Part shown: positions 42,574 to 51,982 of the stretch, in pieces
Numbering within the stretch: position 1 is the stretch's first letter
Layout: each line of letters begins with the position of its first letter
Assembly: GCF_003584685.1 (NCBI RefSeq)
Contig: NZ_AP018549.1
Location: 992,001-1,056,000 of the forward strand
DNA: 64,000 nucleotides
Reading direction: 5' to 3'
From: Lactobacillus paragasseri
GTDB lineage: Bacteria > Bacillota > Bacilli > Lactobacillales > Lactobacillaceae
The notes under the pieces: model-generated
The model's input: only the letters and a program-made list of their open reading frames with translations
What the model was told of the DNA's origin: nothing
Database searches by the model: none
Made by a program: the position numbers and the translations under genes

Positions 42574-43941
42574 CTATTCGCTAAGTAGTCCTAAACGTTT
42601 TCTTACTTTTAATACATGACAAATCAATCCAAGGATTAAGCCCGCAATACCAAAAGTTAACCAACCAAAGCCCAAACTGAAAAATGGAAAATATTGTTGA
42701 GCAAACCCAAGTAATGTCTGCAATAATTGGCTGTCATGTAAGTTAGCCGGTAATGCATTTAACATGTCAAAGAATGCAGGAATTAGAGTCAGCGCAGTTG
42801 TAATCTGGTAAACAAGTCGGTCATGCTTAAATATTGGTGAAAGTAATCCTAAAATAATCAATGTGATTGCTAGTGGATAAAGAAACATTAAAATTGGTGT
42901 TGACCATGCAATAATTTGATCAAGACCCAAATTCGCAAATAGGAATGAAAGACCACAATTAATTCGCAAAAATGTTCGATATGAAATTTTAGGAAAACGA
43001 CGATGGAAATCTTGTGAAAATGCAATTACTAATCCCATTGCTGAAGTCATACAAGTAATGGTTGCTAAAGTTGCTAAAATCGCATCTCCAGCAGTTCCTA
43101 AGTAATGATGTGAAATCTGAGCAAGAGTAATTCCACCATTTGCTGCTAATTTAAATTGATGTAAACTAGTTGCTCCCAACCAAATTAAAGCCAAGTATAT
43201 GATAGCAACTCCTGCAATTCCTAGAAAACCACTTTTGGCTGTTTCAATTGAAACCTGTCTTGTCTTTTTAATACCTAATTCTTTAATTGCTGTAATAATA
43301 GTAATTCCAAATGCTAATGCTGCTAAACCGTCCATTGTATTATAACCTTGTAAAAATCCATTGGAAAAAGCATGCCTTGCATATGAAGCAGTTATAGCAG
43401 CAGTATTTCCAGAACCCAATGGATGTATAAATGCTAACAAAAAGATCAGAAACAGCAATAACAAAAACAAAGGATTTAAGACTTTACCAATTAAAGTAGT
43501 AATCTTACCTTCATAATTTGAAAAAATATAAACTAAACTAAAGAAAATTGCTGAATAGATTAATAGTCCCCAAGTATTAGCTGACTTAGATAAATAAGGA
43601 GCAATTCCGATTTCATAAGGAACAGTGGCTGTCCGGGGAGTTGCAAATAGTGGTCCTAAAGTAGCGTGAACAAGGATTAAAAAGATAAGTGCATAGTAAC
43701 GACCATTCGGCAATGCAAGATCATAGATTCCATTTGACCTAGTAATACTAATTGCCAATAGCGCCATTAATGGCAGCAAAACTCCAGAAACAAGAAAGCC
43801 ACTACTCGCTATGAGCCAATTGCTACCTGCTAATTGACCTAAATGAACTGGAAAAATAAGATTTCCCGCTCCAAATAACATTCCGAAAATAAGTGATGCA
43901 ATAATCATTGACTGCCTAATACTCGCTTTTTTTATCTTCAT
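42574..43941 (-). CDS. brnQ: Branched-chain amino acid carrier BrnQ
   Basis: Sodium-coupled Leu/Ile/Val importer of the LIVCS family, 455 residues, 12 hydrophobic helices. Signature segments: IASLIFGMLFGAGNLIFPVH (N-terminal glycine-rich helix), FATPRTATVPYEIGI and GFLQGYNTMDGLAALAFG. Its leader is a T-box riboswitch, so it is induced when a branched-chain aminoacyl-tRNA is uncharged. The 184 bases between it and bsh hold only a short open stretch (KFTVLCKKGNTIIGAIADGD), perhaps a gene relic. Confidence 0.94.
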   Translation of the reverse strand: MKIKKASIRQSMIIASLIFGMLFGAGNLIFPVHLGQLAGSNWLIASSGFLVSGVLLPLMALLAISITRSNGIYDLALPNGRYYALIFLILVHATLGPLFATPRTATVPYEIGIAPYLSKSANTWGLLIYSAIFFSLVYIFSNYEGKITTLIGKVLNPLFLLLLFLIFLLAFIHPLGSGNTAAITASYARHAFSNGFLQGYNTMDGLAALAFGITIITAIKELGIKKTRQVSIETAKSGFLGIAGVAIIYLALIWLGATSLHQFKLAANGGITLAQISHHYLGTAGDAILATLATITCMTSAMGLVIAFSQDFHRRFPKISYRTFLRINCGLSFLFANLGLDQIIAWSTPILMFLYPLAITLIILGLLSPIFKHDRLVYQITTALTLIPAFFDMLNALPANLHDSQLLQTLLGFAQQYFPFFSLGFGWLTFGIAGLILGLICHVLKVRKRLGLLSE

Positions 43942-43983
43942 TTTAATATTCCTTTCGATAAAAATTATATTAATACTAGGTAT

Positions 43984-44270
43984 AAAAAAACGTCCCTATA
44001 AGCATAAAGCTTATAAGGACGTTATCACGCGTGTTACCACCTTATTTTAGAATAATATTACTATTATTCCCTTACCCCGTACATAGAAAAACTAGATACG
44101 TTGACGCTATAACGGGCGCACCCTCCTAAAGTTACAATTACTCTCACTTCAAGCACTCCTAGGCTACTTTCACTTTACTTCCCTATACCCACTCACACTA
44201 ACTTGGGTTCGCTGACTAGTTAAAGTAAAGCTAATTTCCTATTCTTAGTGGTTATTCATACCATTTATTT
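43984..44270 (-). ncRNA. T-box riboswitch upstream of brnQ
   Basis: Minus strand has the T-box core AAGGTGGTAACACGCG (44043-44028), followed by a terminator AACGTCC-TTATAAGC / GCTTATAGGGACGTT and seven T (43984-44023), and a long upstream stem I region starting near 44270. The specifier codon could not be fixed by eye; Ile, Leu or Val is expected from brnQ. Bases 44284-44470 show no gene. Confidence 0.92.
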
Positions 44271-44471
44271 AGTAAGTATATTACATAATAAATTAAACAA
44301 AGTCAATATTATTCTAACTTGTTTTTAATTTTATTCTTTTTTCTAATATCAATTGACTCCAGATGATTAGACTTATATTTGTAAGCAAATTTAAAATCAG
44401 CACAAACAACTATTGATCTAATAACAGCTAACAGTAATAATTTCTCATTAGTTAAACAATACTTTCAAAAA

Positions 44472-44532
44472 TAAAAAAATCCTCTTAAAGATAGACATGT
44501 AAAGTTTTATCTTCTTTAAAGAGGAATTTTTC
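44472..44532 (-). terminator. Terminator of the cupin gene
   Basis: Minus-strand AAATTCCTCTTTAAAGA pairs with TCTTTAAGAGGATTT (one bulge), followed by TTTTTTA. Confidence 0.75.
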
Positions 44533-44570
44533 GGTTTAATTATAATTTACATATTGAATTTTCCGATTAA

Positions 44571-44984
44571 TCAGTCTAATTTATCATATTCTTCATCAGA
44601 AACAGGTTCAAGCCATGTATTCTTACTGTCGCCTACCATCACAACAACATGAGCAAACCAGGAATCTTTTGTAGCTCCATGCCAATGCTTAGTATTTGGA
44701 TTAACAATTACCACATCTCCTGGCAGCATCTTTTGTGGAGCTTTGCCTTCTTCTTGATACCAGCCTTCACCAGCTACAGCGATTAAGATTTGCGGCACTG
44801 TGTGCATATGCCAATTGTTTCGACAACCTGGTTCAAAACTTACATTATGAACTGCAGTCTTAGCTTCTTTACTTTCTGCTAAAGCCTTGAGGTAACTTGT
44901 ACCCTTAAAGAATTTTGCAAAAGCTTCATTTGAATTACCAAATCCAAAAACACTATTTTTTACTTCTTCTTCATTTTTTGCCAT
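44571..44984 (-). CDS. Cupin domain protein
   Basis: 137-residue single-domain cupin. Motif 1 is NNWHMHTVPQILIAVAGEGW (metal His pair), motif 2 is LPGDVVIVNPNTKHWHGA. The 50-residue N-terminal extension resembles cupins linked to carboxymuconolactone decarboxylase-like or quinone-related proteins. Enzymatic role unknown. Stands alone with its own terminator. Confidence 0.9.
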   Translation of the reverse strand: MAKNEEEVKNSVFGFGNSNEAFAKFFKGTSYLKALAESKEAKTAVHNVSFEPGCRNNWHMHTVPQILIAVAGEGWYQEEGKAPQKMLPGDVVIVNPNTKHWHGATKDSWFAHVVVMVGDSKNTWLEPVSDEEYDKLD

Positions 44985-45089
44985 ATTATTACCTCATTTC
45001 TAACTTTGCTTTTATTTTAGAATAGAAATAACATCATGCAAAATATTTATTTGTAATAGGTTATTATGCGTTTAAAGTATGGATAAAGA

Positions 45090-45809
45090 TTATTCATAAT
45101 CTTTTGGATCAATAGTTGGCTTAGGTACCCCAGGATCAGACGAAAACTCAATTCCCTGAATTCCGTTTTCATAAGTCCAATCCTTTAACTTATCCATTTT
45201 TCCAGTTAAGTAAAATTCACTGATTAATTCATTCCACTTGTACCACTTATTTAATGGCACATTAATTAATCCAGCACCATTGTCAATCATTAATTTATTA
45301 GCTGCTAAAGTTGCAGTTCTTTTATTTCCATCCCAAAAAAGCTGATTTCTCATATTGTGATACATTAAAGTCATAGCCTTATCAGTAATGGACGTATCCT
45401 TTTGCATAAGTTCATCAAAGAATTTACGCTCTTGGTCCAAATTAATTTCTGGTGGTTGCCACTCGCCATTACTATTTCCTAATTCTACTGTTACATTTCC
45501 AGTACGAAAACTACCAGGATCTAATGAATCATAGCGTGCTACTAGCAAATTAATATTTTGCTCAATATTTAAAGACAAAGGCTTATCTTCCCTAATTACA
45601 TATTGCCAGCCACGTTTTAATTGAACAATCACGTTAGTATCGTCAATTGAAACGCCTGCTGCACTCATCCCGTCAATAATAGTTTGAGTCTGTGGTAATG
45701 TAGTATTTAAGCCTTCAAAACGTGAAGTAGTGAAAACTAATCTTACTAAATTTTTCTTTGCAAAACGCCGATTTTGTTCTTGAGTTAAATTAAATTTATC
45801 TGGATACAT
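45090..45809 (-). CDS. Fic domain protein with degenerate catalytic histidine
   Basis: 239 residues. The Fic motif HxFx(D/E)GNxxR appears as NQLFWDGNKRTATLAAN: the catalytic His is Gln, but the phosphate-binding FWDGNKR is intact. Near the N-terminus TSRFEGLN fits the inhibitory (S/T)xxxE(G/N) helix of class II Fic proteins. Either a variant transferase or a pseudoenzyme that binds nucleotide. No toxin-antitoxin partner is adjacent. Starts at ATG 45809. Confidence 0.85.
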   Translation of the reverse strand: MYPDKFNLTQEQNRRFAKKNLVRLVFTTSRFEGLNTTLPQTQTIIDGMSAAGVSIDDTNVIVQLKRGWQYVIREDKPLSLNIEQNINLLVARYDSLDPGSFRTGNVTVELGNSNGEWQPPEINLDQERKFFDELMQKDTSITDKAMTLMYHNMRNQLFWDGNKRTATLAANKLMIDNGAGLINVPLNKWYKWNELISEFYLTGKMDKLKDWTYENGIQGIEFSSDPGVPKPTIDPKDYE

Positions 45810-45855
45810 TGCTACGCCACTTTCTATCAGCTATTATTTAATAATATTTTATCAC

Positions 45856-46251
45856 TCAACCGTTACGTTTCTTAATTTGACGATTAATCCGGCGAATGTC
45901 TTTTTCTTGAATTAATCTAATTATGAGCCAAATAATTGCATATGTAATAACAAAAATAAGTAAAGTTTGCCAGTTAATTAACCAATGATTTAAAAGTATC
46001 ATTATTGAAAACAATGCAAAAGTTCCTATCAGATGTAAAATCAATGCCCAGAAATATGGTAAGGATGTTTTAAATAAGAAACTCAATTCTCCAATTAATT
46101 CACTACATACAAATACTATGAATACACTGTTTAAGGGGACTCTTAGATCGCCGATATTTTCATAAGTTACTCCCAAAATTACTAAATAAATAATTGCGCC
46201 AAATCCCATGCCTGTTACAAAATAGTCTAAAGCTTTTTGCCATATTTTCAT
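45856..46251 (-). CDS. DUF3021 membrane protein
   Basis: 131 residues with four hydrophobic helices and a basic tail (EKDIRRINRQIKKRNG). DUF3021 proteins pair with LytTR regulators as membrane inhibitors in LytTR regulatory systems (established in streptococci). Here it starts one base after the LytTR gene, ideal coupling. A broken paralogue segment is fused to a fetB relic at 19908-20377. Confidence 0.9.
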   Translation of the reverse strand: MKIWQKALDYFVTGMGFGAIIYLVILGVTYENIGDLRVPLNSVFIVFVCSELIGELSFLFKTSLPYFWALILHLIGTFALFSIMILLNHWLINWQTLLIFVITYAIIWLIIRLIQEKDIRRINRQIKKRNG

Positions 46252-46252
46252 C

Positions 46253-46705
46253 TTATAATCCCAACTTCTTTTCTAACTCAGGTAAGTATCTTCTTGAAAC
46301 ATCTGTCTTCTGTTTAAAAGCAAGCTTGGCAATCATATTACCAGTAAAGCCTGCTTCAAGTGATTCAAGATAATTCAAATTAATAATTCCATGCTTTGAT
46401 ACTTGGACAAAATCATTATTTAACTTTTCCAGAATCTGATACAAACGACCATTAGTTTTAATCACAGCATTAGTCGTATAAAAACTTAATTCTGTCTTTT
46501 CGACTTCTACTTTGATAATTTCTTCTATCTTAATTGTTAAAATTCGATCTTCAGTTTTCACAGGTAAAAGAGAATCTACTTTTTTATCAAAATTCTTTAT
46601 ATACGATAAAAGATTATTTACGTTAGTCGTTTGTCTTGCAGAAATCACTTTAACTTCGATTTGATCCTCTTCTAGATTAGGATTTGAATGAAATTCGACA
46701 TCCAC
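46253..46705 (-). CDS. LytTR family DNA-binding regulator
   Basis: 150 residues, no receiver domain. The LytTR domain covers about residues 50-150: ILTIKIEEIIKVEVEKTELS, NGRLYQILEKLNNDFVQVSK and HGIINLNYLESLEAGFTGNM. GTG start at 46705, three bases after the ABC permease stop. Forms a LytTR/DUF3021 pair; probable targets are direct repeats upstream of the ABC genes at 48434-48479. Confidence 0.9.
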   Translation of the reverse strand: MDVEFHSNPNLEEDQIEVKVISARQTTNVNNLLSYIKNFDKKVDSLLPVKTEDRILTIKIEEIIKVEVEKTELSFYTTNAVIKTNGRLYQILEKLNNDFVQVSKHGIINLNYLESLEAGFTGNMIAKLAFKQKTDVSRRYLPELEKKLGL

Positions 46706-46708
46706 GTA

Positions 46709-47563
46709 CTATTTCTTCTTTCTATTAAGCAAAAGTGCCAATATAACAATAATAACTGCTAAAAGTACAATCATCCCGATCATTACTAAAGCATTATCGA
46801 AATTATTTAGCTGATGAGATCCAAATTTAAAATGAATTCCTAAATATTCAATTAATTGATCTCGCATTCTAGTTGGCACATCTTGCTGACTTAATTTATT
46901 CAAAAGCAGACTTCTAAAACTTGCTGCTTCATAACTACTTGGAAATAATTTTACTATATTTTGAGCAGTTTTTGATAAAGTTCCGTATGGCATATAAGTT
47001 GCTACCATAAATCCTGCCGCCGCACCAATCACAGCTGATAAACGGCTAAAAGTAGTCGAAGAATTGATAAACATTACAATGATTAAATTTAATAATGTTG
47101 CGCCAAGTGCGCCCAAAAGCATGAAGCCTAAGCAAGGTAAATATGCATTGTGCACTACATCTGCTTTATCAACTACTGAAAAATATACTGCCATAACAGC
47201 AAATGTAATAATTTGCATCAGAAAGCTGACAATAGTAGCTGATACAACATAAGCCATGCTTTCACTAATAGGAGTTAGAGCAGTTAATTTCATGTCATCA
47301 ATTGCTCGATTTTCTTTATCATTAACCATTTGACCCAGTGCTTGAAAAGATGTAGTAATTCCGGCAATTGATACAATTCCGCCTAGCATCCAAAGATCTA
47401 ATAATTGTTTTGCGTGACTAACATGTTGCCAGGAATTAACAAGATTTTGCTGTAAAAATCCAATATAAATTACAAATGAAATCAATGCTCCAAAGCATGA
47501 CATAATTACGCCTGGTTTATTAGCAAAGTAAATTTTAGTATTTCTTTTAATTAAAGCAAACAT
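46709..47563 (-). CDS. ABC-2 type transporter permease
   Basis: 284 residues with six hydrophobic helices, ABC-2 family. It contains QALGQMVNDKENRAIDDMKL and the conserved GTLSKTAQNIVKLFPSSY region typical of drug or lipid exporter permeases. Its ATG overlaps the stop of the ATPase gene (TAATG). Part of the four-gene unit ATPase-permease-LytTR-DUF3021. Confidence 0.9.
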   Translation of the reverse strand: MFALIKRNTKIYFANKPGVIMSCFGALISFVIYIGFLQQNLVNSWQHVSHAKQLLDLWMLGGIVSIAGITTSFQALGQMVNDKENRAIDDMKLTALTPISESMAYVVSATIVSFLMQIITFAVMAVYFSVVDKADVVHNAYLPCLGFMLLGALGATLLNLIIVMFINSSTTFSRLSAVIGAAAGFMVATYMPYGTLSKTAQNIVKLFPSSYEAASFRSLLLNKLSQQDVPTRMRDQLIEYLGIHFKFGSHQLNNFDNALVMIGMIVLLAVIIVILALLLNRKKK

Positions 47564-48414
47564 TATTGTAGCTCCTTTCCAGCGATTTTAATAAAGGCGT
47601 CATCAATGGAACCTTGTCGGTATTCAAAAGATTTTATACTAGCTTGATTCTCATGCAGCAGCGTAATTACTTCATGAGGATCAAGTCCATCAATTTCAGT
47701 TTCTTTATTTCTTTCAATAACTGGATATGTAGTTATTAATCGTTGCTTTTCTTTTAGCGTGATTACTAATTTACTTGGGGCATATTTATCTTTAATCTCA
47801 TAAGCCGATCCATTAGCTAGTACTTGTCCATTTTCTAAAATATACATTTGATCTGCATTTTCTGCTTCTTCCAAATAGTGCGTTGTCAGAAAAATCGTTA
47901 ATCCCTGTTCTTTCTGAAGCTTCTGCAGTAAATTCCAGATTACGATCCGCGTTTGTAAATCCAAACCAGTAGTTGGTTCATCTAAAAACAAAATATCAGG
48001 ATGATCAATTAAAGCTCTAGCAATATCTACTCTTCTTTTTTGACCGCCCGAAAGAGTACCATATTTTTGATGAAGGAAACTCCGAATACCAATCAAATCA
48101 ATTAGCTGCTCAAGCCATGCTTTTGAAACATCACGATACATCTGCGCCCTTAAATTAAGATTCTCATTTACACTTAAGACATCATCAAGAACACTACTTT
48201 GAAAAACAACACCAATCTTTAAATTTTTAGCATAAGTTATCGTTCCACTGGTTGGTTTTAACAATCCAGTTAAAATATTAATCGTAGTCGATTTTCCTGC
48301 TCCGTTAGTTCCCAGATAAGCCACTAGTTGACCACGATCAACTTTTAGATTGACTTTATTCAAAGCCAACTTTTTACCATATTTTTTAGTTAAATTATAA
48401 GTTTCAATTAACAT
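47563..48414 (-). CDS. ABC transporter ATP-binding protein (drug-exporter type)
   Basis: 283 residues: Walker A GTNGAGKSTTINI, Q-loop VVFQSSVLDDVL, signature LSGGQKRRVDIAR, Walker B ILFLDEPTTGLD, H-loop FLTTHYLEEAE. The DrrA-like C-terminus is present. First gene of the operon; the LytTR protein encoded downstream probably controls it, as in autoregulated LytTR systems. Cargo unknown. Confidence 0.92.
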   Translation of the reverse strand: MLIETYNLTKKYGKKLALNKVNLKVDRGQLVAYLGTNGAGKSTTINILTGLLKPTSGTITYAKNLKIGVVFQSSVLDDVLSVNENLNLRAQMYRDVSKAWLEQLIDLIGIRSFLHQKYGTLSGGQKRRVDIARALIDHPDILFLDEPTTGLDLQTRIVIWNLLQKLQKEQGLTIFLTTHYLEEAENADQMYILENGQVLANGSAYEIKDKYAPSKLVITLKEKQRLITTYPVIERNKETEIDGLDPHEVITLLHENQASIKSFEYRQGSIDDAFIKIAGKELQ

Positions 48415-48433
48415 AAAAAGCCTTCCTTTCTGA

Positions 48434-48479
48434 ATTCACTATTAGAATACAGAAAGAAAGACTTAAATAATTCACTATT
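48434..48479 (-). repeat. Direct repeats upstream of the LytTR-linked ABC operon
   Basis: Minus-strand AATAGTGAAT occurs twice (48443-48434 and 48479-48470), 36 bases apart, directly before the ATPase start. Candidate LytTR sites. Confidence 0.5.
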
Positions 48480-48577
48480 TAAATGAGTGGTAATTTTTCT
48501 AAAACAAGATGCAAAAATCAAATACCAAAATTTGTTTCTAATACTAAATTTGCACCAAGTAGACAGTCTAAAAGAAT

Positions 48578-50161
48578 TTAATCTTTACTTAAATAAATTT
48601 CTCGATCAAACATCTGACGCATATGCTCATTAAAATTATGAGCAATAAATACAATTGTTGCTTTACTATTAAGCAGTTTCTCCAAAATATTCATTGTTGC
48701 TTTTTGATCAATAGCACTAGTTCCTTCGTCAATCAAGATAATATCACTATCATGAATTTTTGCTCTTGCTAAAACAATCTTTTGTCTTTGACCACCTGAA
48801 ATATTAATTTTGTCTAAATCAAGTTCTTCATTAATTCCATTTTTAAATTTTTTAATGTCTTTATCGAAGTTTACTTCATTTATAGTTGCTTCAACTCGAC
48901 TATCCAACTTATCATTAAACATAGTGATATTTTCTTTAATTGTACCAGGAAATAAATTAGGGTCTTGTGGGATATAACCAATTCTCGACATATCAGGGAT
49001 TATTGTGTCTCCAGCTGCATTTTCAAATTCGACCTTACCGGTACTTGCCTTTAAATCACCTAAAATCAGCTTAAATAAAGTTGATTTTCCAGCACCTGAA
49101 TCTCCACTTAACAAGATCTTTTCTCCTGGTTTAACATCAATATCTGGAAAAACAAGTTCTTCGCCATTTGGAAAACTCAATGACAAATTTTTTGTAGTAA
49201 AGGCAAGAGGAGCTTCCTCACCCTCTACTTTATTCTTATTAATTACAGCAGAATCATGACTAATTTCTCCCATCAACTCTTTAGAAGATTTCATAAAACT
49301 TAAACCTTCAATTACTTGCTGCAAACCTATTGAAACATTAGCTGCAAAGTTTTGAACAGACATGATAGCACCAAAGATAATAGCATTTTTTGTAATAAAA
49401 AATGCAGTTAATGAAAGTAATAACATTTGTCCAACTAAGTTACAAAAACCACTTAAAACAATTAATTCTTGCTGAGCAGCTGTTTGTTTAATATGTGCGT
49501 TCTCTACTTTACTTGAAGCCTGCTCACCAACTTTAAATAGTTTTGCACCAGCAAAGTATCTTCTTAATTCTTCAAGGCCAGAAAACCATTTTGCCAAAAC
49601 ATCAAGATAATATTTGTTTTGCTTGGAAACATTGGTTGTCGCTTGTTCCATCTTCTTTTGAGCTAGTTTTGGAACAAAGTAAGAAATAATATCAATTACG
49701 ATACTTGCTAAAAAGATCATCCAGTTAATAGATAGTAATGCTACTAACGCCGATACAAAGATTGCCCCATAAAATGGAATTATAATATACCAATCAAAGA
49801 AATTTGTTCTAACCATTTCAAGATCATTAGTCATTCTATTTTGCACATCAGCAACTTTGTGATTTCTTTGATCAAGGAAATAATGCCTGGCAAGTTTATT
49901 GCGGATCTGTTGATTATATTTTTCTTCTTGAATTCGAATTTCAAATTGAATGTAGTAGATCATCCCCTGAGTGCCAATATACAAAAGCCCTATCAAAAGG
50001 ACAGTAACCAAAATTCCACGCCAATCTTTGTTTTTAACATCGGTTAAAAAGTACATTTGTACATATCCCGCACCAATGACAGCAGCACCAGAAATTACTG
50101 ACAAGATATTCATGTAAATAAATCTGAAGTAATTCGTCTTTATAAAGTCTTTAAAGCTCAT
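48578..50161 (-). CDS. ABC exporter half-transporter (ATPase plus membrane domain), second of a pair
   Basis: 527 residues: six-helix exporter membrane domain, then NBD with Walker A LSGDSGAGKSTLF, Q-loop YIPQDPNLFPGTIKENI, signature ISGGQRQKIVLARA, Walker B IILIDEGTSAID and H-loop FIAHNF. The residue after the Walker B Asp is Glu, so this site looks hydrolysis-competent. The start overlaps the stop of the partner gene by 4 bases (ATGA). A relic of a close paralogue C-terminus lies at 22909-23020. Confidence 0.92.
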   Translation of the reverse strand: MSFKDFIKTNYFRFIYMNILSVISGAAVIGAGYVQMYFLTDVKNKDWRGILVTVLLIGLLYIGTQGMIYYIQFEIRIQEEKYNQQIRNKLARHYFLDQRNHKVADVQNRMTNDLEMVRTNFFDWYIIIPFYGAIFVSALVALLSINWMIFLASIVIDIISYFVPKLAQKKMEQATTNVSKQNKYYLDVLAKWFSGLEELRRYFAGAKLFKVGEQASSKVENAHIKQTAAQQELIVLSGFCNLVGQMLLLSLTAFFITKNAIIFGAIMSVQNFAANVSIGLQQVIEGLSFMKSSKELMGEISHDSAVINKNKVEGEEAPLAFTTKNLSLSFPNGEELVFPDIDVKPGEKILLSGDSGAGKSTLFKLILGDLKASTGKVEFENAAGDTIIPDMSRIGYIPQDPNLFPGTIKENITMFNDKLDSRVEATINEVNFDKDIKKFKNGINEELDLDKINISGGQRQKIVLARAKIHDSDIILIDEGTSAIDQKATMNILEKLLNSKATIVFIAHNFNEHMRQMFDREIYLSKD

Positions 50162-51753
50162 TGATTAGTGCCCCCATCATCTAGTTTTACTACCCGATCA
50201 AACATTGAAACTAATTCGTTAGAAAAGTTATGTGCAATCATAATTACAGAACCATCTGTAGTTAAAAGATGTTGCAAGATATGCTTCGTAGATTTGCTAT
50301 CAATTGCACTAGTGCCCTCGTCAATAAAAAGCCAGGGAGAATTATGGACTAACGCTCTAGCTAAGACTAATTTTTGTTTTTGACCACCAGACAAATTGTT
50401 CTTATCTAAATCAACTTGTGTAGCTAGCCCCTCAGGAAAGTTGCTAATATCTTTATCTAAATCAACTTTTTTAGTTGCTTGTTTTACTTGATTATTAAGC
50501 TCAGCATTAAACATAGTGATATTATTTTCAAGCGTGTCTGGAAAGAGGGTACTATCCTGTGCCAAATATCCAATTTCATCCGGATTTAAATATACTTCCT
50601 TACCATCCTGATCAATAAAACGAATTGTACCTTTACTTGGAGTGAGTTTATTTAAGATTAATTTAAATAAGGTAGACTTTCCACTTCCGCTATCGCCAGT
50701 TATTAGAATTTTTTCACCTTTATTGAAAGTTAAATTAGGATATGAAATCTTTTCGCCATTCTTAAATTGTAAGGTTAAATCTTTTATTTCTATCTTGGCA
50801 ATTTTTTGATCATCATGTTGATCCTTGGGTATTTCAACCTGTTGCTCCAGCTCAAGGATTTCTTCATTTAAGCCTTTAGCTGATTTAATTAAATTCCATT
50901 GGGCCACAAATGCTGCTACACCATTCATAATTGTTGAACTAAATTGGCCAGTAGTAATTACAGCACCAAAAGCAATTCTACCTTGCAAATATAAGTAAGC
51001 ACATAAACCTAGAAGCAACATTTGACCGCCAATATTTACAAGCGCTGTAGCCATATCAGCAATTGCAATCGTTGCTCCTTGATGAATTGCAGCTTTCTTA
51101 TACTCTTTTGCCCCATTATTAATCGAGCTAGTAAAAATATCGAAACTTGCATATCTTCTTAGTTCATCTAGGCCTTTTACCCATTTATCCAAAATATTGA
51201 GGAATTTTTCATTTTTCTTTGTGACAGTAACTGTTGCCGTAGAAGTTAGTTTTTCAAAGGCCTTAGGTAACAATAATGAAATAATAGTTAAAATCACAGT
51301 TACAACAACTAGAATCCAATTAAAAGAAAATAGAATTCCAATTGAGAAAACTACAGCTAAAAAATACATAAAGCCATTTTTAATCGGAGTTAAGTATTTA
51401 GTAGTTAGTTGATCAAGATTTGCAACCATATTATTTTGTACTTTTGCAGTCTGATTAATACCATTTTTAAAGAAATAGCGACTAATTCTGGCACGGATCT
51501 GGTGTAAATAATTCTGTACGTCTTTGCCATACAAATAATCTGATCTTGATATTAGTATAATTCTGACACCATCACAGCCTAGTGCTAAACACATAAACAG
51601 AATAAAGCCCAATAAATTCATGTTTCGTAGATGATTATACGCTGGCGTCATTAAATATTGTGATAGTGAGTCACTTGCCATTCCAATAATCACCATTAAA
51701 AAAATCAAAATAAACTGTTTTTTATTTGATTTAAATAGTTGCTTAATGCTCAT
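50158..51753 (-). CDS. ABC exporter half-transporter, first of a pair
   Basis: 531 residues with membrane domain and NBD: ITGDSGSGKSTLF, LAQDSTLFPDTLENNI, LSGGQKQKLVLARA, WLFIDEGTSAID, MIAHNF. Shares architecture with the next gene, so the two probably form a heterodimer. The substrate is not evident; no peptide-precursor or C39 peptidase domain is seen. Good spacing and 4-base overlap with the partner. Confidence 0.92.
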   Translation of the reverse strand: MSIKQLFKSNKKQFILIFLMVIIGMASDSLSQYLMTPAYNHLRNMNLLGFILFMCLALGCDGVRIILISRSDYLYGKDVQNYLHQIRARISRYFFKNGINQTAKVQNNMVANLDQLTTKYLTPIKNGFMYFLAVVFSIGILFSFNWILVVVTVILTIISLLLPKAFEKLTSTATVTVTKKNEKFLNILDKWVKGLDELRRYASFDIFTSSINNGAKEYKKAAIHQGATIAIADMATALVNIGGQMLLLGLCAYLYLQGRIAFGAVITTGQFSSTIMNGVAAFVAQWNLIKSAKGLNEEILELEQQVEIPKDQHDDQKIAKIEIKDLTLQFKNGEKISYPNLTFNKGEKILITGDSGSGKSTLFKLILNKLTPSKGTIRFIDQDGKEVYLNPDEIGYLAQDSTLFPDTLENNITMFNAELNNQVKQATKKVDLDKDISNFPEGLATQVDLDKNNLSGGQKQKLVLARALVHNSPWLFIDEGTSAIDSKSTKHILQHLLTTDGSVIMIAHNFSNELVSMFDRVVKLDDGGTNQ

Positions 51754-51871
51754 ACTTTTTCTCCAAGTGTTTTGTATTTTAATTATATTTTAAATTAATT
51801 TTATATTTTTAAGCTTTAAACCTCAATACAAAATTAAAAAAACATTAATTTAATCTATTTAAATTCAAATA

Positions 51872-51916
51872 AAAAGCAGAATTCAGATCAGTTTTGACCT
51901 AAATTCTACTTTTAAA
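51872..51916 (-). terminator. Terminator of the enolase-superfamily gene
   Basis: Minus-strand AAAGTAGAATTTAGGTC pairs imperfectly with GATCTGAATTCTGCTTT, then TTATTTG. Confidence 0.65.
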
Positions 51917-51933
51917 TTTTAGATAAACATTTT

Positions 51934-51981
51934 TTAATATAAAGTTGGAACCAAACCACCATCAAGTACAGAAATTTCTAT
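51934..51981 (-). pseudogene. Tiny C-terminal relic of a short-chain dehydrogenase
   Basis: The minus strand reads IEISVLDGGLVPTLY and stops. The VDGG-like end is typical of SDR enzymes. Only 15 codons remain, just after the enolase-superfamily gene. Confidence 0.35.
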
Positions 51982-51982
51982 T

